Part shown: positions 11,416-24,589 of the stretch, in pieces
Layout: every line of letters begins with the position of its first letter
Numbering within the stretch: position 1 is the first letter of the stretch
NCBI GenBank assembly: GCA_030035585.1
Contig: CM057471.1
Coordinates: 69,340,319-69,404,318 of the forward strand
DNA from: Dugong dugon
Taxonomy: Eukaryota; Chordata; Mammalia; Sirenia; Dugongidae
Direction of reading: 5' to 3'
Length of the DNA stretch: 64,000 nt
The notes under the pieces: model-generated
Seen by the model: the letters and a program-made list of their open reading frames with translations, nothing else
Database searches by the model: none
What the model was told of the DNA's origin: nothing
Made by a program: the position numbers and the translations under genes

Positions 11416-12224
11416 GTACTTTACATATAAAGCCCTATTAAAAGAAGAAGAAAAAAAAAAACTGGAACACAGTATTATATGAATACTAGCTATTATTATT
11501 TTAATCGCAGCAATATGCATGTTTTGTTTGAAACTGCTTTGAATCAAAGAAAAGGAGAAAATGAGTTTGGAGGCAAACAATTTAACATTCTTTTTATGAT
11601 TAAGAGAGGCCTAATGGAAATACTTCAAATACTCATTCTCCAAGATGGAAAAAAAAGAAAAGCTGAAGGAGCAAGCAACAAGTCACAACACAAGAACTGT
11701 ATCACTACTAAGTACATGTAACCTCTTCTGTCCAGAAAAGGTTAGGGGAAAAAAATGTGTTTTCTGGCTTCATTCTAACTGGGCAACAAATCAGACAAAG
11801 GAGGCCTACATTCCACAGAAAAAAAGGAAACCATCTCACCTTACAACAGCCTGATAACCAACATAGCTAGAGGGACTTCTGCATTCTCACATCTTTTTTA
11901 GATAAAGGAAACATTATTTAGAACAGAGTAAGCAACTCTGGGAGCCTTCTTAGAAATGCCTTTCTGCATTATATTAGTCTTTTTCTTCCCACACTCCACA
12001 AATCTTCATCCCTGGGCAAGTCAGAAGAGGTGTCTAAAGAGGCAAAAAAAGCAAGCAAGCAAGCATACTTTAAAATTGGAAAAGAAAATTTCATGCTTGT
12101 TCTTAGAAGGTCATGGAGTCAGTCTTGTAGACTAGCTTCTGTACCTAACTTACAAAGGAAACAAAATACTGAATTATATCAGCAACAAATAAAATCAATG
12201 AATTGTAATTTATCTATTTAATAG

Positions 12225-12345
12225 CCTGTACCTCCTACCAGCCTGTGGGCTGCTTGAAAAAAAGCTCTGATTCATCACCAGCATCTAGCACATAGCCTGG
12301 TACACACAAAAGGTGTTCAATAAATGTTGATTGAACATAATCAGT
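12225..12345 (+). repeat. L2 3' terminus
   Basis: 'gtgggctgcttg', 'agcatctagcacatagcctggtacac' and 'gtgttcaataaatgttgattgaa' match the end of L2. Confidence 0.7.
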
Positions 12346-13639
12346 AAGCACCTCCCCCTTGTGCAAAGTATTCTATTATGTGCCAGACAGCCCATAATGG
12401 TTCACTTATGTTCATGCCAAATGTTTCTGACTATTTAAAAGTTAAGCAAGGCCAGGTCTGGTTAAGGAGTTGCAGCTGCAGATGCACCTGCTCTCATCCT
12501 AGACTTAATTCCCAACAGTAAGGCTACCCTCCTCTGCATGCTTGCTCAAGCAAATCAAATAATTCTCTCAAATTATAGGGAGTCACTTCCCACGCAGCTC
12601 TGGTGTGGAGTTCTTTCTTTCCAGCAAAAGAGGCAAACTCCAGGATCTCTGGTGATAAAAATATGATGGTTAGCAAGAGCCTGGTACACTTCCAAATGAA
12701 GTCTTGCCATCTAGAATTCTGAATTGAGGGTGCCAGACTCAAAAACATCTGGATTCACTCCTCTGGCTTTGATCTTTCCCTAGAGAAGCCAGGGAAAAGT
12801 ATGCTGTTGCCAGTATGTGTAATTGCATACTCAAATACTATACTTTGGATAAGAGTCCAAGACTTGACAAATGGATGGAATGTAGCACATGGAACCATCT
12901 GAATAGATAATCGTGCAAAGGGAAGGGCTTCCCTGCAGAATATAAACAGGCAAGGTATGAATTGCTGCTTTATGCCACACAGAAGAATTTATCCACGAGA
13001 CTGAATTAGTGTGGGAATAATGCTCAGAAGTATGTGAGAGGCAAAACAGCATCATTACCTTAGAAAGTAATAAGTTTATCTAACAATAACTCTTTATTTC
13101 CTCTGCCCCAATGCGTTAAATATATGTGATTGAAACTTGGTACATACAGAAAAAATAGATATACTGAGCTGTAGACTCTGGCAGACGGTGTTGAAATTAA
13201 ACATTGTGAGCTTTGGCAGCTGCACTATGTACTCTTTCAAATTCTTACATCATTACTCTGGTAAGGGCCCTGTACCAAGTTGGCATGGGTTCTGATGTGG
13301 TTTAGAGCGGATATTTCTTGTCTTTTTTTAAATGAGGACCTACAAATAGCCCTTTTTCATACCACAGAGAAATAAATATTTCTCCTTACTCTAGATTTTG
13401 TTTTAAAGGACAAAGCCATATTGCCAAGTAATTAAGAAAGCGTTAGAAACGATTCTAAGATTTTAAAGGCTGTTCAACACAAGCTCTAAAAAGACTTCTA
13501 TAACAGTACATGAATATCTCTTAAAATAGTGATTATCCATTAGTGGCAATAAAGAGTCAGTTACAAAGAGTGATAACTACCTTCATATTTATACTGACAT
13601 TGAAAGCTTGGGTATACTTTACAGGCTAAGAATAGGGAG

Positions 13640-13935
13640 TCCTCTCTCCTTCAGGTATGAGAACTTAGACAAGTTACTTGACCTCAGATCCTCAGTGTCC
13701 TCAACTTCACTTCAGATCCTTAGTGTCCTCAAATGCAAAATGAAATAGTAAGATCACCCTGCAAGATAATTCTTCGCTTGTGGGGTTGTTAACCATTGCC
13801 ATAAAACAGTATGTGTGCTAATTGTTTAATGAGAAACTATTTGTTCTGTAAATCTTCATCTAAAGTACAATTAAAAAAAGATAATTCTTTGCACAATATC
13901 AGACACACGGCAAGTCCTCAATAAGTATTAGTTAT
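13640..13935 (+). repeat. MIR with small internal duplication
   Basis: 'cttagacaagttacttgacctcagatcctcagtgtcctcaac' and 'ggcaagtcctcaataagtattag'. The phrase 'cagatccttagtgtcctcaa' is duplicated. Confidence 0.55.
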
Positions 13936-13974
13936 GAAAGACAGAACCTTTAAAATTGATGTTTAACCTGAACT

Positions 13975-14077
13975 TTGTTGTTGTTGCTGTTGTTAGTTGT
14001 CACTGAATCGGCTCTGACTCAGGGCAACCCTATGTATAACAGAATGAGACTTTGCCCGTTCCTGCACCATCTTCATT
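13975..14077 (-). repeat. RTE/AfroSINE 3' end fragment
   Basis: 'ttgttgttgctgttgttagttgtcactgaatcggctctgactcagggcaaccctatgtataacagaatgagac' is the shared antisense 3' end; the rest is missing. Confidence 0.7.
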
Positions 14078-14374
14078 TAATAGAGCTAAGTGGTCTGACT
14101 TTTCTCTACTCAGAGTTAAGAATGAAAAGAATGTATTATAAGCTTGTTTCAAGATCAAGACTGGGTTTGTCTCCTTTCAACAAGTGATAGTATCAGAAAA
14201 ACAGCACTTTATTCTTATCCCCCTCCAAGAAAAACACAAAATTCCAAACCTGAAAAATAGCAGGTTAAACATGAAGAAAAAAACCGCTTCTCATAAACTA
14301 TATATAATTCTCATGTTTAGAGTGACAGGAGTTTCAACTCAAGATTTTGTCACAACTACTTCCAATAGTATTTA

Positions 14375-14600
14375 TTATTATTTTACTTTTTGAGGTATAA
14401 TTTACATATGGTTAAGGTGAACAAACCTTAAGTTTAAATTTGATGAATTTTTACATATGTAGTATCCACTATCTAGATCAAGCTATGGAACATTTATAGC
14501 AGTCCACAAGACTCACTCCCTTGTAACCTTTTTTCTCAAAAAATATCTTCTATTCTGACCTCTGAATGTATTAGTTTTCCCTGGATAAAGGTTTTCCTTT
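14375..14600 (-). repeat. Old L1 3' fragment
   Basis: 'ttgaggtataatttacatatggttaaggtgaac' and 'gatgaatttttacatatgtagtatccactatctagatcaagctatgg' match antisense L1 3' ends. Confidence 0.6.
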
Positions 14601-16880
14601 TACCTCTGATAGTTACATCCAGTCTTTACTTTTCTGATTTCTTAAACAGCTTGCCAATGTCTATTTCAATCATACATATTTTGACCCTATTAGATCCCAT
14701 TACAGGGCAGGAGTCTATGTCTGCATAAGACTCTTAGTATCAAATGGCAATGATACAAACAGGTAAAAGACCTAAAAACCTTAGTAAAAAAATTCTACAT
14801 ATTTAGAATACACATAAGCTGTCAACATTAAAAGAGGCAGAAGACTAAGAAAGTTGATGTAAAAGATCACAGGGAAAAGTAGAATTCATTTTGATTTGAA
14901 TAAATTTTAGGGAAAATGCACTAGATTGTTTCTTGAATAAGAAAGCCTGTAATCAGTATACATTTCTAAACCATTTTTAAGAGAATATTCACCTGAAAAT
15001 TTAAACCTTTAATACGTTAATTTTTGCTATCAGTGTCTGAATAAACCCCATCCTAATTACGTTTTCTTTAAAGTTTGCAACCATTTTAAGATCATGCTCC
15101 CATGGCTAGAGACTGACATTCTTCCTAGATGAGCCAGATCCCTATAATCCTAGGCCAGTATACACACAAATTCAAATTAATTAAATTAAAACAATGCCCC
15201 GATCAATAGTTTTCTCATGGAGTAATGTCTTCTACGAACAATGAACATATCACCATGCTTCATTAACTACAGAATTTAGTATTGCAATCAAGTGCCACAA
15301 CTACATTGATCTGACATGTTTAGCTATATGCACCACTGTTAATATGTTCATGTAACTGAGCTATATATATGACTGTAAATTACTTTGGTACATGCAAATC
15401 AAGTACTTCTAGGGTCAACTGGAGAACAGTGGAGTGGAACAGAATATCTAAGTACAGCAACATTGTAATCACTACTACCTTATCTCTGGGGTTGTTGGAA
15501 GCACTAGGTAGCTGGAAACATTAACTAAGGTAACAGAAAGAAAGGGTGTCACTTCTCTCACCTTCTCACCACTCCCCACCCCTTTATAATTATATGGACT
15601 AAGCTCTGATTTCAAAGAAATGTCCTCTCCTCACCTCAATCACCTGAAGCAGCACAAATAAAGATTTTTCTCCTAAAAGCCAAATCTTTCACTAATTCAT
15701 CTGTGTAACCAAATATCCTTGCAAGGGTTAAGAAGGAAATTTTGGGATAAATTCCTTCAATCAGCTTGCTTTCACACAGCCTCGTTAAGACCCCACTGAG
15801 GAAATAAAATTTTGAGAGGGTACTAAGAAAACCCCAAAGAGGAGAGATCCAGTCCTAAGAACTTCCTAGAAGCAAAATGATGAGGGTGTTCTAAAAAGCA
15901 AAGGCACCAAAATACATCTGGTTTACAAAGAACCTACAAGCCTCTTTCCTCTACCCAGGCCTCAAGTTTCCACCTGAGATGCTAGCTAGACATTTATGGC
16001 TAGTCCCCTATATAGATGTTGCTCTTTAAATAAACTCTGTATAGAGACGATACAAAAATAGAGCAAGTATCATAACTGGCTGTTTGTAATCATTGTTTGT
16101 TTTGTAGTCATGCCAGTTACTGGTTTTATTGTGACTAATGGGGGATGCTTTAATCTACTAATTAATTTATTAAGCTACAAACTGGCAAGCTGGACATTTA
16201 CAACTTTCTTCCATCTGCCTTGATCTAAAAAATAAATGTAGCTATCAACTCAAGTCAGCCCTCCCCACCCCATTATCTTGTCATAGAACCAAAGAGCGTA
16301 AAAAGTCGAAGGAGCCAATGAAGGCACTACTTAATCAACATTAGCAATGTGGACTTTAAAAAATGTTCATATTTTTCACTGCCTTTCAAACTTAGGAGTT
16401 GGACAGAAGACATCTGATACCTCCAAAAAATACAGATGCACACTGAAAACTTCTAGAATAGGTATAAGGTGATTATTCATATCTCAAAAAGAAATACAAA
16501 GAGTTTATCTAAATATTAACTTAGTGCATTTAATCTATATACCTTTTAGATAAACAATGAATTAATCAAGGCACACTTACAGTTCAATCTAAACATTTGT
16601 CAAGTGCCTGCTACATATCCAAACAAAATGTCTGTTTTCATTTAGTGTAAATTGTAGCAGGATAAGCCTTGCAAATGATTCTTACACAAGGTGCAGTATG
16701 AGATATGCTATACAACCAAGGAGGAAAGAAGAGATGCTGGCAAGACATCTGGGAAGGCTTTAGGAAGAATCTGGCATTGGGAAGATAATGAATTCTCCCC
16801 AGTCCAGCTCATATTGCTTTCATCTCTCTGAGCAATAAGGTATTTACTGAAAAGTTTGGCACCAGACAAACCAAGGCTCA
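14600..16880. other. Intron, mostly unassigned
   Basis: AT-rich sequence without a recognised repeat apart from the short candidate exon at 15635-15672. Confidence 0.5.
15635..15672 (-). CDS. Candidate 38-bp coding exon, minus strand
   Basis: The minus strand shows acceptor GATTTGGCTTTTAG (AG at 15673-15674), 38 bp, and donor GATTGAG|GTGAGGAGAG (GT at 15633-15634). One frame gives two bases plus 12 codons, EKSLFVLLQVIE, and ends exactly at a codon boundary. This fits the phase-0 entry of the exon at 4.1 kb, the next good candidate downstream on this strand. A frame starting at the first base meets a stop. The surrounding sequence is not an evident repeat. It is probably the same gene as the exons at 53-63 kb, but the link across roughly 38 kb is inference. 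Confidence 0.45.
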
Positions 16881-16882
16881 AT

Positions 16883-17315
16883 GCCTATTACGGATTGAAC
16901 TGTGTCCCCCCAAAATATATGTTGGAATCCTAACCCCTATACTTGTGGATGTAATCCCATTTGAGAATAGGGTTTTCTTTGTTATTCTAATAAGGCCCTA
17001 TCAGTGCAGGGTGTGTCTAACCATTTTTGAAATTTATAAAAAAACAGATTAGGCACAGAGAAGCTAGCACAAACTGGAGGAAGACAGATGCCATCTAGAG
17101 ATTGCCAAGCAACCAAGGAACAGAAAAGCTAAAAGGGACAAAGATCTTCCCTTAGAGCCAACATAGAGAGAGAAAGAGAGACTTCCCTGATACCCAGTGC
17201 CCTGAATTCGAACTTCTGGCCTCCTGAACTGTGAGAAAATAAATTTCTTTTCTTTAAAGACATTCACTTGTGGTATTTATGTTTTAGCAGCACGAGAAAA
17301 CTAAGACAACGACCT
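16883..17315 (+). repeat. Solitary MLT1-type LTR (ERVL-MaLR)
   Basis: The start 'ggattgaactgtgtccccccaaaatatatgttggaatcctaacccc' and the end 'tggcctcctgaactgtgagaaaataaatttc...gagaaaactaagaca' are hallmarks of MaLR LTRs (THE1/MST/MLT1). The AATAAA at about 17239 fits an LTR polyadenylation signal. No internal region follows, so it is a solo LTR. Confidence 0.8.
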
Positions 17316-17645
17316 TGAGCAAACCATGTTCCCTATCAGGGTTTCATTCCTCACGTACAAAGTGAGTATAATACCATACATCTGGCAGGCTCGTTGTGAA
17401 GATTAAATAAGAATTATACACACACATACACAATGACTAACACTGAAAGGATGCTTAAAAAAAGGAGCTATTTCTTACAAATATCTACTAAATGCTTAAC
17501 CCTATACCAGGCACTATTAAGCTCTGCACCTGGACACTGCTTAGTACGTTGTTGTTTAACTGCTTATTTTCCCCAAGGCCACAAAAGAGCAAATGTCATG
17601 TGGTTTACTTTGTATCCTTCCACAACCAGAGTAAAACACATATAG

Positions 17646-17837
17646 TACAGTAAAAACTGCAAAAGCTGGAACCTGTGTAAGGTGGAAACCTGTCAAAGAA
17701 GGAAAACTCAAATATTTTCCACTAAAACAAGTGATAGGAAAGTGGTAAGACTGCACCCTGTCAAAGGTGGAAAACTTGCAAGACCTGGAAAAACAAGATA
17801 GTCCCATCGAGTTTCGGCTCTCACAGGTTTCAGTGTA
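17646..17837. mobile_element. Small non-autonomous Tc1/mariner-type (Tc2/Tigger-like) DNA transposon
   Basis: A 192-bp element has imperfect terminal inverted repeats: left TACAGTAAAAACTGCAAAAG, right (reverse complement) TACACTGAAACCTGTGAGAG. Both ends begin with TA, consistent with TA target duplication. Internal short motifs ('ggaacctgt', 'ggaaacctgtcaaag', 'caccctgtcaaagg') echo each other. There is no coding capacity. Exact family not assigned. Confidence 0.6.
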
Positions 17838-18235
17838 ACAATATTCCCCAATCTGTATCTGTTAAATAAATTTAATTAACTTAATTATAAAGACAACCTT
17901 GAGCAAACAGAGGGATCAGCAAGACTCAGAAAATACATGGTGTTTACCATGAAATATGTGAACATAAAAAAACCTGACTTTATAAGCCAGAGAAGAAAAA
18001 GAAGTTGCTAAACATAATGTTTAGGTTATCTGCACTGACTGATCAACCTTTATTAAGCTCCACTCCACACAAACTAAACTCCTCAACACTATGCTAGAAC
18101 TATAGGGGGATACAAAAACAACATGCCAGGGGTTGTCTTCCCTCCTATACACTACTGCAGCCATGCGAGACTTAACTCTGAAGGGACTAGGGAAGGTTCC
18201 ACCCTTTGCCTAGAGTTTCCAAACATTTGGACTCC

Positions 18236-19612
18236 ACAGCAGTAGTTTTCAAAGCGTGGTCAGCATACCCATAAGGGTCCCCAAGAACCTTTCAGGGAGT
18301 CTGCAAGGTCAAAATTATGTCTACTAATTCTAAGACATTGCCTTTTCATTATGTTGACATTTGTACCGATGATGCAAAGCCAATGTTCGGTTAAACTCCT
18401 AGCCTTAGCACTAATCAAAGCAGTGGCACCCAACCTGTACTAGTAGTCATTGTATTTGTCACTGCCACATGCTCCAGCACAAAAAGAAAAAAAAAAGCCA
18501 CTTCTAACTTAAGAATGTCCTTGAAGTAGTATGACATATTGATTTTATCAAATATCAGCCCATGAATACATGTATTTTTAATATTTTATGTGACAAAATA
18601 GGAAGTATTCATAAAGCACTTCTGCTATACACTGGCTGTCTCGAGTAAAAGAACTTGCACTATTGTTTGAACTAGCCACTTTTTTTCATGGACCACCATA
18701 CCATTTTACTGGAAAGAATGACTAATAGACAAATTATGGTTCTTCAGACTTGGGTATTTGACATGTATTTTCTTGAAAATGAACAAAGTGAGCAAGTCAT
18801 TTCAAGAAAAACAACGGACAGTATTTGTCGCCAATGATAAAATTCAAGCTTTTAAGCAGAAACTAAAATTTTGAAAAACTTGTATCTGCTACTGTCAGCT
18901 TGACAGCTTAATATTTAAAGATGTTTCTGACACTATTCTAACAAACATTATTTTCTTAATATTATAAAACAAAATGTGTCAATATTTAGAAGATCTTCAT
19001 AACTCAATGAACCAGTTTTTTCCAAATGACCAATGCGTGATGTTACAAAATCATGCCTGGGTAAAAAATTCATTCCAAGTACAAGACAGACCAGTGGATT
19101 TTTAATAGAGTATGAAAAGTTCATTGATACGGTTTCAGATTCCACATTACAACAAACCTTTAGCAAACTACCAAGTGTTGACACACAGCATAGTATCAAA
19201 GAAGAATATGTACAATTATCTGAAGACGTTATTAACATTCTCCTCCTTTTTCCATATATATCTGGGTAAAGCCAGATTTTCTTCATATACTTCAACCAAA
19301 ACAACATATTGCAACAGACTGAAGTGCACATGCAGATACGAGAATCCAAGTGTCTGTTATGACACCAAACCTTAAAGAGATCAGCAAAAATGTAAAACAA
19401 TGTGCCACTCTTCTCACGAATCATTTTTGTTTTGAAAAATATAGCTATTTTTATTAAAAAATGTTATTATTTTAACATGTAATAGTGGATTGCGTGTTTT
19501 TAAGTGGATTAAATATTTTAATTTCTAAGAGTAAAAAATAAACAAAAGCTCTTGGGAATCAACAACTTTTATGAGTGTAAAGAGGTCCCAAGATCAAAAA
19601 GTTGGAGAAACC
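18236..19612 (+). pseudogene. Degenerate hAT-superfamily (Charlie-like) transposon with transposase relic
   Basis: The block starts CAGTAGTTTTCAAAGCGTGG and ends with the roughly inverted GTTGGAGAAACCACCACT, as hAT termini do (CAGTGGTTCTCAAA type). The plus strand has broken pieces of an hAT C-terminal dimerisation region: 19033-19269 contains FLIEYEKFIDTVSDSTLQQT and KEEYVQLSEDVINILLLFPY, followed after frame breaks by residues from 'ttcatatacttcaaccaaaacaacatattgcaacag' (SYTSTKTTYCNR). The upstream half (18360-18900) is frameshifted. These pieces resemble the FAM200/ZBED5 domesticated group, from established knowledge. A 158-codon frame on the opposite strand is a shadow. Inactive. Confidence 0.75.
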
Positions 19613-19869
19613 ACCACTCTACAAAGATTTTTTGTATAGCAAGGGATCTTAAGAGATTCTGATTTTGTCTTTGGTTGGTATACTTTGTTTACATTTTGTA
19701 CAGAAACTGAAGTAACAATACACAGCCAAGACTTGAATCTGGGTCTTCTGACTTCAATTTCATGTTCATTCTACACCACAATTCCTCTATTTACTAAGAC
19801 AATGGTTTAGAAACACATTCCATTCTTCCCAGTGAGCAGGAAGTTCAATCAAATAATTACAATAATAAT

Positions 19870-20065
19870 AGTAACTGACATTTGAGTCTTTACTAGTGCC
19901 AGATTTTTATAATCTTGCTTTTATTTAATTATCACAAGTTCATGATATAGGTACAATTAATTACTAACCTTCATTTTACAGATGAGAAAGTAGGGTTAAA
20001 CAATTTGCCAAGAGCCAAACCACCACTACTAAATGGCAGAGTTGAAATTTAAAGACAACCCTTCT
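19870..20065 (-). repeat. MIR
   Basis: Antisense MIR: 'aatagtaactgacatttgagtctttactagtgcc' and 'cttcattttacagatgagaaagtaggg'. Confidence 0.7.
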
Positions 20066-23000
20066 AAAAGAGATACATTAGCAAAAAAGCCTTCTCACCA
20101 CTGCCAATCAAAACATTTGTGTGGCTACCAGCAAAGTGGCATTTATGGAAATAAGACGGCCTGTGACTCTGGCCAAGTATGACTTCACGTATGTACAGAA
20201 AAAAAAAAAAACCACAGCCTGGAGCATTGCTGTACAAATGTAGTTTTACAGAGAGAATGGCAAGAAAAAAAGGAAACAGCGAGACGTGCTAGATATACCA
20301 AGCTGCCTCTCTTCCTTACCCATCTGGTGTCTCTACTATCACCCATTAAAAAAGAAGTGACAGGAGTCAAGGGTGAAGGATTCGTCACTGACATACAGCC
20401 AGGACAGTAAAAACTTTTGGCAGGTGTTCTCTAAACTGTAACACCCCTCATATGCAAACTAACCCCCAAGCTCAATCCTCCTGGCTTATCACACTGAGCC
20501 TTGACAAGAGCCATCATTAGTGTCCAAACTCCATTTTTCCCAGGCTGATGACATGTCAGGCCTTGATTCCTGGTGTCACTCCTGCCTGCCAACTCAGGAA
20601 AGGCTTCCGTAATGCCGTTGGCTTTTTTGAAATACCTTCAACTAACAAGGCAGCAACTGACACCAACTCCCTCCTGAAGATGGACACTTGGCCAGGAGCC
20701 CAAGCTGAAGTGGATTTGGAGGTTCTTGATCTTTATTAGAATCTTTCCTACCTTCTCACTGGCAATTAAAATAAATTCCTCCCCAGAGAGCAGCTAGAGG
20801 TTCTATAAGCCTCTTCCATCCAGTGGTAGTCACCTTTGATTACAGAATAGCCATAAAGTGTAGCGTAACTGATAAATGTCAGAGCCTGGAGGGCCATCAC
20901 AGAGTTTGATCACTTACAGCTATTTTTCATTTCATACCACGGACAGATTTTAAGCCACTGCTCAGCTTCTCAGTCAAATGCTTCAGGTCAGCATACCAAA
21001 TCCAAGTCACTAGTTCTGGGTGCATCCCTAAGGCTAAGATGTTTGCCCTGTCAGGCAGATTGACTTGAAGGTTATATGTACTCTGCAGATGGCCAATAGG
21101 ACATGAGGAAGTTCCTGCAAAAAGTATGCTTTTTTCCCAATGGAGAGGCAGTGTGGTATAATTAAGTATGCACGTGTGTTCTCTCTCTCTCACACACACA
21201 CACACCCTAGAGCCAACGATTTCAATTCTGACCCTGCTGCATGACTTGGGATCTTCATTTCCCTTCTGAGCCTGTTTTCTCATTTGGTAAAGAAATAGCC
21301 TAAATCAGAGATTCCCAAATGCTCATGAAATGACTTCATCAGAATCACCTGGGGGTTTTTGGAAACTACAGAACCTATTCATAGAGGATCTGATTTACCA
21401 AGTCTGGGATGCTGCCTAGAAATTTATATATTTTAGCAAGCCACATTTTCTCCCAATGCCATTTTTAATTCTGATGCAAAGCCAGGTTTGGAAATCACTG
21501 ACTAAATGACCTCTAAGACTCCTGATGGTTTTGAAAGTTATAAAACTATGGTTGGAACTTAATTTCTACTATTTCACCCCCCAATTTTTCCCCCATCCAC
21601 CATTAGCATTCCCACTCAATGAGAATTGTCCAGTTTCAGATTAGCAATGGAAACATAATTCTAAAAGCAGTATGTTAAGTATTATAGGTTGCCTAGTCTA
21701 CTACTACTTTTAGTTCATTTATGAAAGTATGAGATAGATCTAAACACAGGTTTTCTAAAAAATACTTTCAAAACTAAAGCTTCTAAGACATCATATTTCA
21801 CAAAGATTCAGCTGTTTTCTGGAAATAGTCAAGAAAAGCAGCACTTAAAGAGCATTTTCCCCCTAAATGTTATGAATAACTAAAAATAACAGTTATAAAA
21901 TAAATATGTCTACTTACCTATAACTTACGATGCCTTAATACAAAGCTATAATCTACTTGAGGCAATGATAAAATTTATAAGAATAGAGATCAAGTTTTTA
22001 AAGCACAAACTGCCATATAATTAAATTTAACCCAATAAATGAAAACAGATCAGAGGAAGAAATATTGTCTTGTATCACTGATACATCATCAGGGCTTTGT
22101 TACTGTGAAAAACGAAAGACTAAGTCCTTTGGTTGCTGTTATTGTTTATTTCATTCACTGGTTGTTGCAAAACACATGCCTATTGGCTTTAGAGGACTTT
22201 AAAAAAATCTCTGCCAACACTTCTAACATACTGCAATAAAACCCAAGATTCTCTCCAGCTCATTCCTTAATTCCCATTAATAACAGCTACTGCAGGATTT
22301 GGGTTCCTATTTCTTTTATTGCTTTATATTCCTAACTCACTTATGCATCCAGTTCAGCTGAACAACAGTCCCTGGTCCAGAGTTACCTAGAAGAGTTGTT
22401 CATTGATTACAGATTAATTTACCATGAAAAAATGAAGTTCTGCTTTCCTGTGGATTTGCAAAATAATCTAAAATAGTAAGATCTCAAACACATGAAGTCA
22501 CTGTAACTAGGGGATGAAGAACTCAGGTGGCTCTTAGAATATTTTAATGGCTTTGAAGTACATGTTCCACTTGAAGAGAAATGTTGCCTTTGGCACCAGG
22601 CCAATTTGCTAACTCACTAACTTGGCCTGTCTCCACTGCCCACCTCCGCTTGTCCTCCAAACTCATCCAAATTATCTGAAGTAACCAGATATAAAGGTGT
22701 CATGTCAAATTGCAAATGTTCCAAACTATTGCATTTACATTTCTAATCCTATCTCTCAACAACTTGATAAAACGCAAGCCAACTAAAAAAAGAATGACTA
22801 ATAATCCCATATACAACTGCAATCTTTGGGGTCTTCTTTCTTCCCCCTTCCCAATATTAAACACTCTGCATTTACCAGGCTCTTTTATAAGTATTTCCTT
22901 GAAAAAACACATTCTTTCAGCCTAACTTAAAGCCAGAATTAGTAGTCATAGTGCTGGGATCAGATACAAACCAAATGGTGCTGGGGAAGTGGCAGGAGGT

Positions 23001-23500
23001 AAAGAGCCACTGCAAAATAAGATAATTAAAATTCATTCAAATATTTGTGTTTGGCAACTTATTTTAGAAGTTGTATAAGCACAGAGTTACTAATTAACGG
23101 TCAGCATCTGTAATTAGTATAGAACTTGGTGAAGTCTAAATAACTACTGTTTCTTCACTGTTGGTTACAGCATGCATATGCTATGGGGAAGGATGTGACT
23201 GGATGATGGTGACAGTTTGCACTACTGCTGGCAAGCAGCCACTCCTAACAAGACAAGAGAACTGGACTTTCAAAAGTAGCAACATTAAACCAGTGACAAG
23301 AATGGGATGAGAAACCTTGTCTGTAGCCCTGGTCCAAATTTTTTAACCTGAAGGTCATAGACTGAACCTCCCATGGAAGTTATCAATGGATTCTTGGATT
23401 CCATAATATTCCTGAAATTACTTTCAAAATGTTGTGTTTACATGTGTGTATTTAGGGAGAGAATCCATAGCTTTCCAGAGAATTTTAAATTATATTACTT
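20066..23500. other. Intron, mostly unassigned
   Basis: No clear repeat family over most of this stretch. Small frames (20548-20739 plus, 20927-21283 minus, 22700-22925 both strands) have no recognisable motifs and no supporting splice structure. Confidence 0.5.
21180..21206. repeat. CT/CA microsatellite
   Basis: 'tctctctctctcacacacacacacacac' compound dinucleotide run. Confidence 0.9.
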
Positions 23501-23658
23501 GACTTAATCCTCACCATCAGTATGAGGTAGGTACTAACATTATTCTCATTATTACGGATGGAGGGAATTGAAACTTATGGGGGATAAAAACCTTACCTAA
23601 GGTCACAGAGAAAGTGGTAGAGTGTTAATTTAAAAATTTCCTTTAAAAATGTATGTAT

Positions 23659-23865
23659 GTTGTTGTTAGGTGCTATCAAGTCAATTTCGACTCATAGCAA
23701 CCCCGTGTGACAGAGCAGAACTGCCTCACAGGCTGTAATCTTTACGGCTGTGGTAATCTTTATGGCAGCATATTGCCAGGTCTTTCTCCTGCTGAACCAC
23801 TGGGGGGGTTTGAAGCGCCAACCTTTCAGTTAGCAGCCAACAGCTTAACCAGGGCTCCTCAAAAT
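23659..23865 (-). repeat. AfroSINE
   Basis: Antisense full-length copy from 'tgttgttaggtgctatcaagtc' to 'cagccaacagcttaaccagggctcc', with an internal small duplication ('ggctgtaatctttacggctgtggtaatctttatgg'). Confidence 0.85.
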
Positions 23866-24054
23866 ACACATATACATATGTACATATACAGTACACTAGC
23901 TAGTCAGAGATTGTTTTAACCATAAAAGAACGGATTTTTACTTTAGTGTATACAGACTGGAAGCCAAATTCTGGGGAAAATATGCAATTTTATTTTGTAA
24001 CATGTAAATAATCATTGTAATAATAATAAATAATTTTGAAATAACAACATATAA

Positions 24055-24285
24055 AAACACATAAAGCTTTTAACATGTCAAAGACTGTTCTAAACATTTT
24101 ACATGTATTAATTCATTTAGTCCTCACAACAGTCTTATGAGGTACATACTATCATTATCTCCATTTTATAGATGAGGAAACAGAGAAACTGAGAGGTTAA
24201 GTAATTTGCCTATGGTCATATAGTTAGTAAGTTGCAAAGTTAAGATTCTAACTCCAAAGTCTGTGCTGTACTACGCTATAATACT
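24055..24285 (-). repeat. MIR
   Basis: Antisense MIR: 'actgttctaaacattttacatgtattaattcatttagtcctcacaacag' and 'ctccattttatagatgaggaaacagag'. Confidence 0.85.
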
Positions 24286-24449
24286 GCTCCAATTATTTAA
24301 CTTATAAAAATTTTAAGCTATGGTCACTTTAAAAAGAAAACCAAATAAGAATCCAATTTGGAGAAGTTTATAATAATGTGTTTCATTTATTCTATTTTAG
24401 CACATATAAACCAGAAACAGAGGGAGAGGAGAGAACCTAGCAATTACAT

Positions 24450-24580
24450 TTGATTTGCATGCTACTTTCACATACATAACCTCATTTGATCTTCACAGTT
24501 GTGAGCGCAAGAAGGGCACCATGCTATTTGTCCTGTATCTTAAAGATGAGTTAACTGACACTCTGAGAGGTTAATCTCAC
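24450..24580 (-). repeat. MIR fragment
   Basis: Antisense MIR-like: 'catacataacctcatttgatcttcacagttgtg'. Confidence 0.5.
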
Positions 24581-24589
24581 TACTCACTA

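Noticed and set aside
18948-19424. 158-codon minus-strand frame
   Set aside because: It is the antisense shadow of the hAT transposase relic, whose homology is on the plus strand.
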